DNA of 64,000 bases, from assembly GCA_051294375.1 (NCBI GenBank), contig CM119266.1, positions 21,705,875-21,769,874 on the forward strand, in the 5' to 3' direction. The DNA comes from Paraspadella gotoi (lineage: Eukaryota > Chaetognatha). This document shows, in pieces, positions 1 through 10,566 of this stretch. Below the pieces are notes generated by a model that was not told the DNA's origin, did not search any database, and worked only from the letters and a program-made list of their open reading frames with translations. Position 1 is the stretch's first letter; the number at the start of each line of letters is the position of its first letter. The position numbers and the translations under genes are program-made.

Positions 1-3000
1 ACCATAACCTGTACCATAACCAGTTTGGTTAAAACCCTGAAAAAAAAAGTTGATCAATTGATATTGCTGAATAAACATGCAATTATGAGAGGGATGGGAG
101 CGAGGAGAGTGTGTTAACCTTATTACCATAGCTCTGATATTGTTGAAAGGAACTCCTTTTAACCTGTAGCGACAAAAACAAGTTTGTTGGGATGGGGATG
201 ATTCGTGACAAAGGAAAGTTTAAATTTGCGACCAACATGAGCTTATTAAATTAAAAATCCGCAGTTCTGACCACATGTACATAATCGTCTGGACTTGGTA
301 TTTCTCGGCATGGAATCCTTTCATAGACAAGGTTTTCTTCAAGTCACTTTGATGAGACGACTGACTGTTGATTCATAATGGTTTTAGAAGCTGTCGTAAA
401 GGGTTTTAATTACCGGAGTTTGCGGTTTCTTGAGTTGGCCTTTGACCTTGAGCATGTCACGGTTCATGGACCTTGACTTGTTGGAACATCCATAGATCAG
501 GCCGAGGAAGAATTTGCTGACACATCCAGATTCTCAACCTCTGCACATCTGACCGAAAATAAGCCATCTAGGATAACATTTTGGTAGCATTATAACAAGC
601 AGGATATCAGGTGATACTGATAGCGACATCGGGTAAAACTTGTCAATTAGAAATAAACACATTCCAAATTACTAGGGAATAAAATTAGAAAAAGATTTAA
701 CTTGGCTAGCTATCTACATTTGGACATAACCGACATGTAAATAGAGGATATTTGTACAAACTTTACAGTTGACACCCTGGAGGAAAGGCTGTCACAATCA
801 GCAAGTACACTCCGGCGTAAAAAAAAAGTAACCACTTTTTTCACACAAATAAAACCATATTGGATAACCGAATTTTATTAAGATATAAACAAATGAAGAA
901 ACTATATGGAAAAACAATATTTTTATAATAAGAAAAAAAACAGTTAAATGATAACTTACCCTCTTGTATTAAAACAGACCCTTACAAATATATTAAAACT
1001 TAATAATTTATATTCTGTCATAAAATTATTATTTGAATTAAATATTATTAAAAAAGTTTTTAAGAATTAATATTAAAATATACTTTTTAACAACAATTTT
1101 ATTTTGATACTCTGACTTAAAAGTATTACTATATTGCATTGCCTAAACCAATTAAAAATTGTTTATACCAATTGATAGCTCTTTAAAAAAGCTATAATTT
1201 TTATAATTGTTTTTAATTAAAAAAAGAAAAGGGATGTATTTGAAGATAGCAAGTGCCTACTTTTTTTTGCGCCGCAGTGTAGAGAATAAAAGAAACAACT
1301 TGCTTATATTTTTCACCGGACAAAACAAGTTCAAACTTTAAAAAAATTTAGAACCCGTCATCCTTTATTCTGCAAAGAAATCTTAAAACCTACAAACTAC
1401 TCCAAAAATTTCAACCGCATAAAGGACCATTTCCCCCGTCTCCCTTCATATCACTAAGAATTACTGCGGCAGAAAATCAAATAATGCTGAAAATTTATTC
1501 ACCTTAGTAGATTATGGATTAGCCACAGGAGCCTGCCATCCGTCAAAACTCAAAATAAGCCCATTCTGTCCGAATCAACTGGTTTAGTTTTTTTAATGCT
1601 TGTAGCTACCAAAATGTATCCAAAAATAGCTCCTCGGTCAATTGGTAAAACCGGCGCAAAGAAAAACATTTGTATGTATTGTATTAATAAATCGTTAGGA
1701 AATTTCTCGACTATGTTGGGACAATTTCGAACATTCTGTAAATATCATTACTGATAGCAAGTTTCAAGTATCAATGAATGCAGCGAAAATAGGTTATCAA
1801 GAAACCGTCATAAATAGGGCCCAGTCGTATTACTGATAACATTTGACGACATAACAACATCAGTTTTTGATCGTTCTCTTCTTATCTCTTAACACGAAAA
1901 ATTTATTTAAAAAAGTTTATTACCTGATAGTTTTGGTGACTATAATTCGACCAGTTTTGTGGTTGGAACTGCTGTCCGTAATTGTTAAAACCAGAACCTT
2001 GGCCTTGAAACTGGGAATGGCTCGGAAATTGACCGCCTAACAACAATAATAATCATTATAATACGTGATTCCAAAATTGTGAATTCATCAAAAACTGGAA
2101 ATTTCTTTACCTCCTCTTTGTGATCGGTTATCTCTGAAACGATCGAATCCACCGCGTCCGCCTCGATCTGTTTTTAATAAATTCAAAAGAATGTATTGAT
2201 TAAAGTCAAACTCATACAATACGAGACGCTCTTTTCGCAGATTTTATAAAGGAACTAACCAAAGGAGCCGCGGTTGAATCCTCCGCGGTGAAAGTCCCCA
2301 CGACCTCGAAAATCCCTCCCACCTCTGGTTCCGAAACCGGAGCCTCTAAAGTCACGACGATCGTCGAATCTGTTGCTGAAAGAGACAAGGTGCGAACAGG
2401 ATTGCATTAAGTCACGGAAATGAAAGAACGATGCGCCTTTGCAACAGTCGTCCCGTTCGTACCCGAAGTTTCTGTTCCATCCACGGTCGTTTCTGCCTCG
2501 GAAATCCGAACGACCACCAAAGTTGGGAAGCCGCGGGATGTCGGAAGGCGCCGACTTGGCCTCGGTCCTGTATCTGGCGGAGGGAAATCGTGTGATCGAA
2601 TCATTATCATGATTATGATTAACACTATTATAGAAATTTAGAAAAATATGGGCGAAGTTATCTACTTTTCGATGAGCTCCTCGGCTTTTTCGCGATCGGC
2701 GACGCCGGCGAACAAGACTTCGTCGAAGACGGTATCCCCTTCTCCAGCTTTGGGAATGTTGAAGTTTATTTTAATCTCGTTCATGATACCACGCGGAACG
2801 CTGGATCCTTGTACTTCTAGCGTCTCGAGACGAGTCTACGTCAGGGTAAGAAAAAAGTGTCATAATAATTCGCAAATCGTCACGATTTATAACCAACACC
2901 ACACCTTAAACTCTTCTTCCTCTGGAAGGATAACGATTGCTTTGCGTTTGAAACCTTCGAAAGGTGTCATTTTACGACGTTGATTCAATTCGTATCTGCC

Positions 3001-6000
3001 CATCGAATAAAAAACATCAGTCCAATAACATTTTGTAACTTCGGGAAAAAGGTCTACAGTAGTTCTTAGCAAAAGACGCTGAACTCACGTGTTGGATTTT
3101 TCTTCGATTATATAGTTGCGCCTCTTCCTAGGAGCCATTTCTAGCAACCTGGCCAAACACTTGTTAGCCTTGTCTTGGAAGGACTCCTTGATGCCTTGAG
3201 TAAAACGCCGGTCGCGCACGAACGTGAAGTCGCGGGGGTTGCGGTCCACGCCGGCCGACGTCATCCGCTTGAACATTTCCGACGTCGATAAGACGTTGTA
3301 CCGCAAGGGCTCGGCCTCGCCGGCCACGAAATCCGACACCCACGTTGTTTTGCCTTAAGTGCGGAACAAAACTAAAGAATCAGTCAACGTCGATATTATT
3401 TTTAACTGAATTAGCTATGAAATACTACAACTTAGTTTCATACTGAATGTTTTTCCCTAATAAAGATTTTGACTTTCTTGTTACTCTGACCTGCAAATGG
3501 AAGGCCGACCAGGTAGATGACGGAGCAATCACTCTTTTCCTTTGGCGGTAGAGGGGAGCGAACTCGATCCTCTACGGGCAAACAATGAATGAATTGGAAG
3601 CCCTCGGGAGCGGGAAAAGCCGGATCTTTCTGGCCAAAATTGACTTCCACTCGGACATTCTGAGGGCAAGGAGGAGATTGAAGTTAGAGGCTGATGGCCT
3701 TTTGAATTTCACCAAACTGACCTTTAAAAGTACGTGAGGGAAAACAGGAAATCCGTGTGGAAAAGCGCAGGGTTTGGGGGGCTTCATCAGCGGAGTGACC
3801 GATTTGGAGAATCTCGATCGCGGATCTTGCGAAGCTAGCGTAAGCAAATTTAAGCTACAAATATGTTTAGGTAAATTATAACCAGTAAGTCAATAGACTT
3901 TACCCGGAAGTGGAGATTCCTCTTTTTTAGATGTCATTACTGGTTGGACTTTCTCATCTTCGTCGTCTTTGTTTTCTTTCTCTTTTTCTGCTACATTGTC
4001 TTTCTCGACCTAACAGAAAAACGGGCAATCGCGTTAATACTTAGTAATAGTTTTGCTGACAAAAATGTTTTACTGACCTGCAGGGAATCTTTGCTCTCAT
4101 CAAGGGGTTTTGCTTCGACAACTTCCTTAGAATCATCCGCAGCGACCTCCGACGCTTCTTCGACGTCTTTTTTTTCCATCTCATTCCCCTCTTCGTCTGT
4201 CGACTCTTTCGCAGTCTCATCCAAGGTTTTATCTGTGGATTCTTCTTCTTCTTTCGATTGCGTCTCTTCTTTTTGTTGCTCCTCGACTTTCTCTTTGCAC
4301 TCTTCTTCACCCTCCTTGACTTCTTCGCTGACCCCATTTACCGCCTTCTCGGTCTTCTCGCTCTCTTTAGACTCTCCATCTAATTTAGACTTCATCTCCT
4401 CGTCTTTAGCCTCTTCTGTCTTCTCTTCATCTTTGGCTTTCTCTTCCTCTTCTTCCTCTTCCGATTCTGGATCAACTTCGGGAATTTCAAAAACCGTCTT
4501 TAAATCTTCGCCGTTGACAAGAAATGAAATGATGCGAGGGGAAGCGTCGAGATCTAGGCAAGCGGTCAACACATCGTTGACGGCCAAAGGCGTTTCCAAA
4601 CAGTTCTGATCGGGGGAGAAAATGGTTACGACTTTAAAATTAGTTAGTGGATGAGTTGGTTAACTGATCGTTACCTCAAAATATTTTTGAGTACATTTCT
4701 TGCCGGACATGGTAAGGGCATAAGAGTGTTTGTCCTCGCCAAGCTGATTATTGGCTGATGACGCAGAAAATCCGATCCTTAATGAATTTAAAATGTGAAC
4801 GGCGTTATTAATTAGCGAAAAGAATTCGTATTGATAATTAACCTGATATCGTTAAGATTAATTTCAGGTTGGCGTCCAGCGGAGGTCGCTTGGGGAGCCG
4901 CAATGATTTCCGCGATTTTCACTTCAAAGCAGATTTTACCAGAAGTAACGCCCCAAGAAGATCGAGAGCCTTCGAAAACGTCGAAAAAGCCATTTTAAAA
5001 ACAAGCTTAAATGCGGGGAAGAAAGTTATCGTTCAACTTTTTATCATCATTTACCGGCATACATATAAGCCATTGCCTCAGACGAAATAGACTTGGCACC
5101 GAGTCCGTCTTTCTCAACAACCAGATTCATGTCGCACAAATATTTATCCAAGATGACGTCGTTAGGGTCGACTTCATCTGGATCTTCGTCGGGTAACGTT
5201 TCCCTTTTGACGATTCGTTAAAATATTCGTGATTTCGTAAATATTTCAATCGGAAACGAGTTATGGTAACTTACCGAACGTAACGTCTGTAACGAAATTC
5301 TCCGCCCTGGGAATCGGAAGACGCATTGTTCTCGTTTTCTTTTTTGGTTTCGGAATTAACTTCGTTTTTGTTTTCGACTTTGTCGGCGTCGCCGTCTCCA
5401 TCCTTCGCTTCGTCATTCGCTTCGTCATTCGCTTCGTCATTCGCTTCGTCATTCGCTTCGTCATTCGCTTCGTCATTCGCTTCGAGTTTTTTCTCTTCTT
5501 TTTCTTCGACTTTCTCTTCGACTTCGGATTCGTTCTCAGGTTTTTCCTTCTTTTCGTCTTTCGGATCGTTCATTTCATCGCTTTTGTCTTTGACTTCTTC
5601 TTCGTCTTGAGTCGCGACTTCTTTCTCTTTTAAGTCTTCGATATCTTTTTCCTTGAGCTCGTCCGACTTTCCCCTCTTTGGCCGAGGTGAAACCGTTTTG
5701 GAAGCGTCCTCCGCTTCGCCCTTTAAGAAATGGGTAAAGGTGTGCAATTCATTCGATAGATGGCGATATATGGCGATAATTTACCTCAGATTTCCGTTTC
5801 CGCTTTCTTGGCGAATCGTCCTTTCCACACGTGGTCGCAACAATCGGAGTCACCAGAGGTTCTTCAACTAAAGTATATGGTTGTATTTGTTATCAACAAC
5901 TTTTACCAACTGTTTGGACAAAGTCAACCAATTTCCTTACCTTCCTGCATTGCGTCGTCCGTTTTGTCACTAAAAAAAAAAGAAAAGAATCATTAACTTC

Positions 6001-6720
6001 TATAATTATTAAAGCAAATAAAAATAAAATTCAATCTCATAATTCTACTGCAATATATTTACCATTTATCTGGAGTAGCGATGTTGACACTCGTGTCTTC
6101 CAAAATACTGTCGCTAATCATTGAAGGAGGCTCGACCTACATAGCACCGAAAAAAAACCCCGTCAAAATAAAGGAACATTAAAATGCGAGCAAAATGAAC
6201 CTATGAAATCTACAGTAATGTAAAATCGTGAAAAACAAGTAACAGGGAAATATAACAATCAAAATTCGAGTTTTTGTTAAACCTGCATCGATGAATTTGG
6301 ATCATCATCTTCATCGAGAAGCGCGTCTTCTTCCTCGGTTATAGCGCTCTCGTTCTGGGGCTCCGATTCTGGTGCATCTTCGATCGATTCTGCAGAATAC
6401 GGAAAAAATTAAACAAAATTTCATGCCACTCCAAAACGCGAATAATTGATAGAAACCTGTTGGAGCTTCCTCAGCTGAAACGTCGTTGGATTCGTCGGCA
6501 TTTTCTAAAAAAAATTTAATCAAAAATGTTAGTACAATTTGGTTTATCTTGAGCAAGAACAATGATAAAATAGAGCACAGTAAAAGACCTTACCAGCCAA
6601 CCAGATGCCCAGCCTTTCAATTAAGACTTGCTTGGTTCCACTAATCGGCAACCCACGTTCTTTTAACAGCGATTTCAGTTCAGGAACTTTCAGTTTGGTG
6701 ATATCCCCGAGATCACTCAT
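1..6720 (-). CDS. HNRNPU: hnRNP U / SAF-A-like RNA- and chromatin-binding protein (3' end off the left edge)
   Basis: Nuclear RNA-binding scaffold homologous to hnRNP U/HNRNPUL. The start at 6720 opens a SAP domain (residues 1-43, KLKVPELKSLLKERGLPISG). Acidic segments and a basic NLS (PRKRKRKSE) follow. A SPRY domain spans about 305-690 (ILDKYLCDMNLVVEKDG, KICFEVKI, RIGFSASS, FPVFPHVLLKN, VEVNFGQ). A P-loop kinase-like domain has Walker A GLPFAGKTTW near residue 735 and the family block RRKMTPFEGFKRKAIVI. An RGG/QGY-rich tail runs off the edge. Exons (minus): 6594-6720, 6457-6504, 6283-6389, 6063-6136, 5941-5969, 5785-5867, 5275-5720, 5055-5203, 4843-4969, 4675-4777, 4078-4605, 3904-4009, 3722-3834, 3491-3659, 3089-3353, 2905-2995, 2666-2835, 2463-2573, 2260-2375, 2111-2167, 1924-2036, and 36 to the edge. 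All junctions keep phase, giving 1,056 residues so far. Odd points: a long acidic block inside SPRY and a coding minisatellite. Whether it is the U, UL1 or UL2 orthologue is not settled. Confidence 0.93.
37..1923. other. Long AT-rich last visible intron of the hnRNP U-like gene
   Basis: This is the largest intron of the gene. It has a clear acceptor at its left end (minus strand, T-run then CAG before the exon at 36) and a donor beside 1924. I see no coding exon in it. It contains a candidate inverted-repeat element at about 1267-1659, described separately. Confidence 0.7.
1267..1659. mobile_element. Candidate MITE-like element, termini TTGCGCCGC / CCGGCGCAA
   Basis: The left end reads TTGCGCCGCAGTG, identical over 13 bp to the left end of the element at 24150. 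The right end CCGGCGCAA is an 8-of-9 inverted match. The interior is AT-rich without an ORF. No convincing target-site duplication is visible, so this is tentative. Confidence 0.3.
5406..5477 (-). repeat. 12-bp coding minisatellite (six units, peptide EAND x6)
   Basis: Six uninterrupted copies of cgcttcgtcatt on the plus strand lie inside the seventh exon of the hnRNP U-like gene. On the coding strand each unit encodes Glu-Ala-Asn-Asp. A seventh unit begins and then diverges. Because the unit is 12 bp, copy-number change keeps the frame. It sits in an acidic, probably disordered segment between the NLS and the SPRY domain. Confidence 0.95.
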
Positions 6721-7545
6721 TTTGAAAAGTTTTCAAAAAGTCACGTCATATGCTTAACCCTCTAAAAAATGATAACAAAATAAATATTCGTAGCAAGTGA
6801 ATTTCGGTAATTCAATGAACAAGGTCAAGCAGTCGAGTTTTTTTTCGTGGTCGAGACTTTAATAAGAAAATCACGAAAGCGAGTTGTAAGTTAGGCTCAT
6901 TTTGCAGAGCGATTTTAGGAGATCATCAAGAGCGAGGCCGCGTTCCATCTGAAAAACAAGAAGTTAGCCGATAATCACAAAGGTCAAGATTTTATTTTCG
7001 TGCCACGCCCTACTCCCAATGAGTTTGAATACTGAATAGTACAAAATGATAATCGAGCCGAAAAGATTGTTTCATTGTAATGTATCCTTGTACCTGGTTC
7101 AGTTGTAGCTGTCTTTGTTCCGTCGCGTTCCCGTATTTTGTTTCGTCTTCATTGTCAGAAGTTTATTGGTTCACGTCTAAAAGGCTTGTGGTCGTCTTGA
7201 CGTTTTCGTGATTTTCTGTTCATTCTTCGTCGTAAACGGTGTTCTTTTATGCGGTATCGTTTTTTTAATATGTTTGGTTTGTTTTCATCGTCGCACAACT
7301 TTTTGTACTTTCGTTATGATAAACATTATTACTGTGCTTTGAAACGTTGAAGGAAATATGAAATATATACATACTTGCACACAAAAAATCAGCAGTTTAC
7401 TTTAAACAGGACAAAAGAAGAATAAGGAATACTATACCACACAAAAATAATTACTAAAGAATCCCTTTTATACACAAGAACGGCTTACCCCAGTCTAATT
7501 AACCTTGAGGAAACTTCAAAACTATAGCAGAGCTAGTCTGAAGGA
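6721..7545. other. Intergenic: hnRNP U-like 5' region and RBM45 3' region
   Basis: The two genes are tandem on the minus strand, 825 bp apart. The segment should hold the hnRNP U-like promoter and 5' UTR (from 6721 rightwards) and the RBM45 3' UTR (left of 7545). No TATA box or coding exon is convincing. Around 7100-7330 the plus strand is rich in GTT and TTTCGT with no obvious structure. Confidence 0.5.
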
Positions 7546-10027
7546 TTAAGTTTTACGTCGTTTGGCGTCTGATCCGCCCTCGTGCGGTTTTTCTTCGTCG
7601 GCTTCGATGACCTAGTGACGATTGCAAGTACATATTAAGTGTATATTAAGTAATTATTTTACTAGAAGAGCTTTCCCCCACCCTCTTTTATTTTACCTTG
7701 AGTCTGCAGCCCGCGATCTCCGCTCCATTGAGTGTCTTGCGACAATCGTCGGCCGCCTGTCTTGAGTCGAACTTTGCGTAGCCGACAGTTTTGCCGGGTA
7801 ATGTGTAGACGTCGATGAGGGCGCCGAAGCGGCAGAACGCGTCTTCCAAGATAGGGCTCGTCAAAGCGCGAGGGGAGCAGATCAAGAAAAGGCGGGCCTT
7901 GTATTGGCGTCCGCTCTCCTTGTCGCCGTGAGGTTGCGGAACTGAGGAGTGAGAAGGGAAAGTTGGTTGTGTTAACACGGCTTCAAAAATACACATCCGA
8001 GGAAAAATGTATTAAAATATCTAAGTTAATTTCCACGCATCTGCTATTTTAAAGTAAATAAGTTCAAGGCGTCAATTACCCATTGGCTTCTTAGAGGGAA
8101 GCTCAACGCTGCACGGGTAGAAAGGCAGATCCATAGATTTTCCCGATCCGTGAGGATCAGGAATGTACTTCGCAACGATCCGACTTCCTAAAATAAGATT
8201 TCAGTTATTTCTCCTATTTCTGAAGCTAAATATCAAAAATACGTTTACCGGGAGGATATTCGAAACCATTCAGCTTCTTATGAGCGTATTGAGACCAATT
8301 TAGGGAGTTGAAAGATACATTTGCCACTCCTGGTGAAGTCATATCACATCTGTAAAACAATATAAACGAATTATTTTCGGATGACAAAAGTTAAGTAACT
8401 TAAGAATCTAACGGTGGGGCATCTTATATTATTATTTATTATTATTTATTATTTATTATTATTTATTTTTTCTTGGGTCGGACCTTTTAAATCCGGGAAT
8501 AATTTCGCAGAGAAAAGTAAGGTTCCTCTCGTCGATGTCTTGAGCGCATAAGAGGCGCAGAGAACAGGTCGCATCAGGATCGGACGGAGGGTGGGCCACG
8601 TCGGGCGGGAGGAGACCCAGCAAGCCGGCGGGGCTGTTAGGCAAGTATTCCAGACCCATGCAGTTTGGGTCACCACCACCATGATATCCTCCCGTGGAAC
8701 CGGGCAGGCCACCCCCGCCATCTGAACGGGGCCCGGGACCGCGTCCGCCGAATCCTCGGGAACCCCCGGTGTCGCGCGACTCAGCGAAGACGGCGCGAAA
8801 GGTTTGATCGCACTCTTCGAGGGCATAAGCGGCGTCGTAGAAGCGAAAGAACTTTACGTAAGCCACGCCTTAATTGAAAACGCATTTGCGTAAGATTAGG
8901 TTTTCTAAACCAAATAGTACCATACGATTTCTTCGTACCTTTCGGCTTGTTCGTCGCTCGGTCTTTGATCATGTTTATGTATTCGATTGAACCAAATTTG
9001 GAAAAACTTTCTTTGATGTCATCCTCGGTGAAATCGACTGGAACCTAGCCAAGAGAATTTTCATTTTATGAAAACAAAGAAATGAAAAATTATTTATGTC
9101 CACCGACGCTTACCCTTATGAATAAGCGAACCAATTCTTCCTCAGAAACCGAGTCCTTTCCAGTTCCGTATTTGGTGGCAACCATTACTTTCAATGGTTT
9201 GGGCGAACTAGGCAAAACCTGATTACCGTAAATGTTTTTACGTAGCTTCTTGTATAAAAAGACATTTTTCGCTAAACTAAACTGCAATTTCTTACTTTTC
9301 CGTTTAATCCCTCGATTGCCTTGGCTGCTTCAGAAGCTTTTGAAAACTTAACGAAAGCGATTCCCGTCAAAGATTCCTTGTCGCCGCGTTTTTTGACCTA
9401 AACAGTTTCATAGATGAGCAGGGGTTAAATTGACGTTCCGTCCTGCTGAAAAATTAAAGAATTGAGCAGGCACCATTCTAACGTCCTCCACATTTCCGTA
9501 GTCCTTGAAAGCCTTCCTTAATTCATCTTCGTCGATGCTCGATCCGTGAACGATGAAGAGACGAGAGTGAGTCACATCGTCTCGATCGCGATTTCCTTTA
9601 AGTAAATTTTATAGAGATTCAACTCCGCGGATTTAGTATTAAACATTTGAAGCTTACCGTAACGACTTTCGTATCGGTAATGACCGTCGTCCCTACTTCT
9701 TTCTTTTCCTCGGACGTAAGAACTGGGTGGATGAGAACTGAAATAGAAGAAAAACGTTTGGTTAGACTCAGTTTTAACAAACAAACGTCAATAATTTTCA
9801 TTTTTTTTAATTACGTGTAAACGTCGCGGGGATATGAATCTTTATAATAACCATTTCCGTATGGATCGCTTGAGTGCCTGGAACTGTTTTAACCATCAGG
9901 CTTATTTTCAAAAAACAACTTCGACAGAGGTAACAACTGAAAACTGAAAAGTTTCGTAAATTTACCTCGAATATCGATAGTCCCCTTCGTAGTCGTATTT
10001 TGGCGGCGAATGTGGATAACCTGACAT
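7546..10027 (-). CDS. RBM45: RNA-binding protein 45 (four RRM-type domains)
   Basis: Nuclear RRM protein orthologous to RBM45/Drb1. The N-terminus is Tyr/Ser/Arg-rich. RRM1 holds SRLFIVHGSS and GIAFVKF. RRM2 holds VPVDFTEDDIKESFSKFG and GVAYVKF. A Gly-rich linker follows, then a divergent third RRM (NLTFLCEIIPGF, LNWSQYAHKKLNGFEYPPG). The last RRM contains ILEDAFCRFGALIDVYTLPG and VGYAKF, the family's most diagnostic stretch. The protein ends DAKRRKT, resembling the basic C-terminal NLS of the vertebrate protein. Exons (minus): 9966-10027, 9815 to 9877 or 9883 (two possible acceptors), 9658-9737, 9483-9595, 9296-9397, 9114-9218, 8939-9044, 8484-8868, 8249-8349, 8080-8187, 7697-7941, 7546-7611. 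All phases agree, giving about 511-513 residues against about 476 in vertebrates. The extra length lies in the N-terminus and the Gly linker. Confidence 0.93.
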
Positions 10028-10566
10028 GGTTTTACTTGTTTTCAATCTAAAAATAATATGAGGTAATAAAGTAATTAGCTATAGCAAATAGCAAACACAA
10101 AATATAACTTGTAAAAAAGTATACGGAATGTAATGAAAAAAATATAGCTAACAATTTCGTTATTTGTTATTGAACAAATGTTAAGCGAATTTAGAAAAGA
10201 ATGTTCGGTTATTCAATGAAACAAACGGTCTACTAAGTCATGAACGCTCAACGACATGTTAATAATTTAGTAAGAATCAATAAAATTAGTCACTTAAATT
10301 ATACAGTGGTTCATGAAGACACTAAGAAATTCTGTAAATATTGTAAGTAAGCGATAACTAAACAGGAATAGTAATAAAAATACTGATTTACGAGTCTTAA
10401 CTATCAAAAATACTGTCATAAAGTACTGTTGTCTACAAACAGAATCTTTAAAGCAAGGAATATTTTATCGAAAGGCACTAGCTGTCCAATTCCAATTTCA
10501 GCCTCAGAAAATCCGTATTTCTTTCAAAGGCACGACGCGTCGATCTTAACTGCAGTTAAGATGAAA
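10028..10566. other. Intergenic: RBM45 5' region and CH-SAM gene 3' region
   Basis: About 540 bp separate the RBM45 start from the stop of the next minus-strand gene. The segment is AT-rich. I see no further exon, RNA gene or repeat, so it probably contains only the RBM45 promoter/5' UTR and the neighbour's 3' UTR. Confidence 0.5.

Noticed and set aside
3944-4609. 221-codon Ser-rich ORF on the plus strand
   Set aside because: It is the antisense shadow of the acidic exon of the hnRNP U-like gene (Glu codons read as Ser/Phe).
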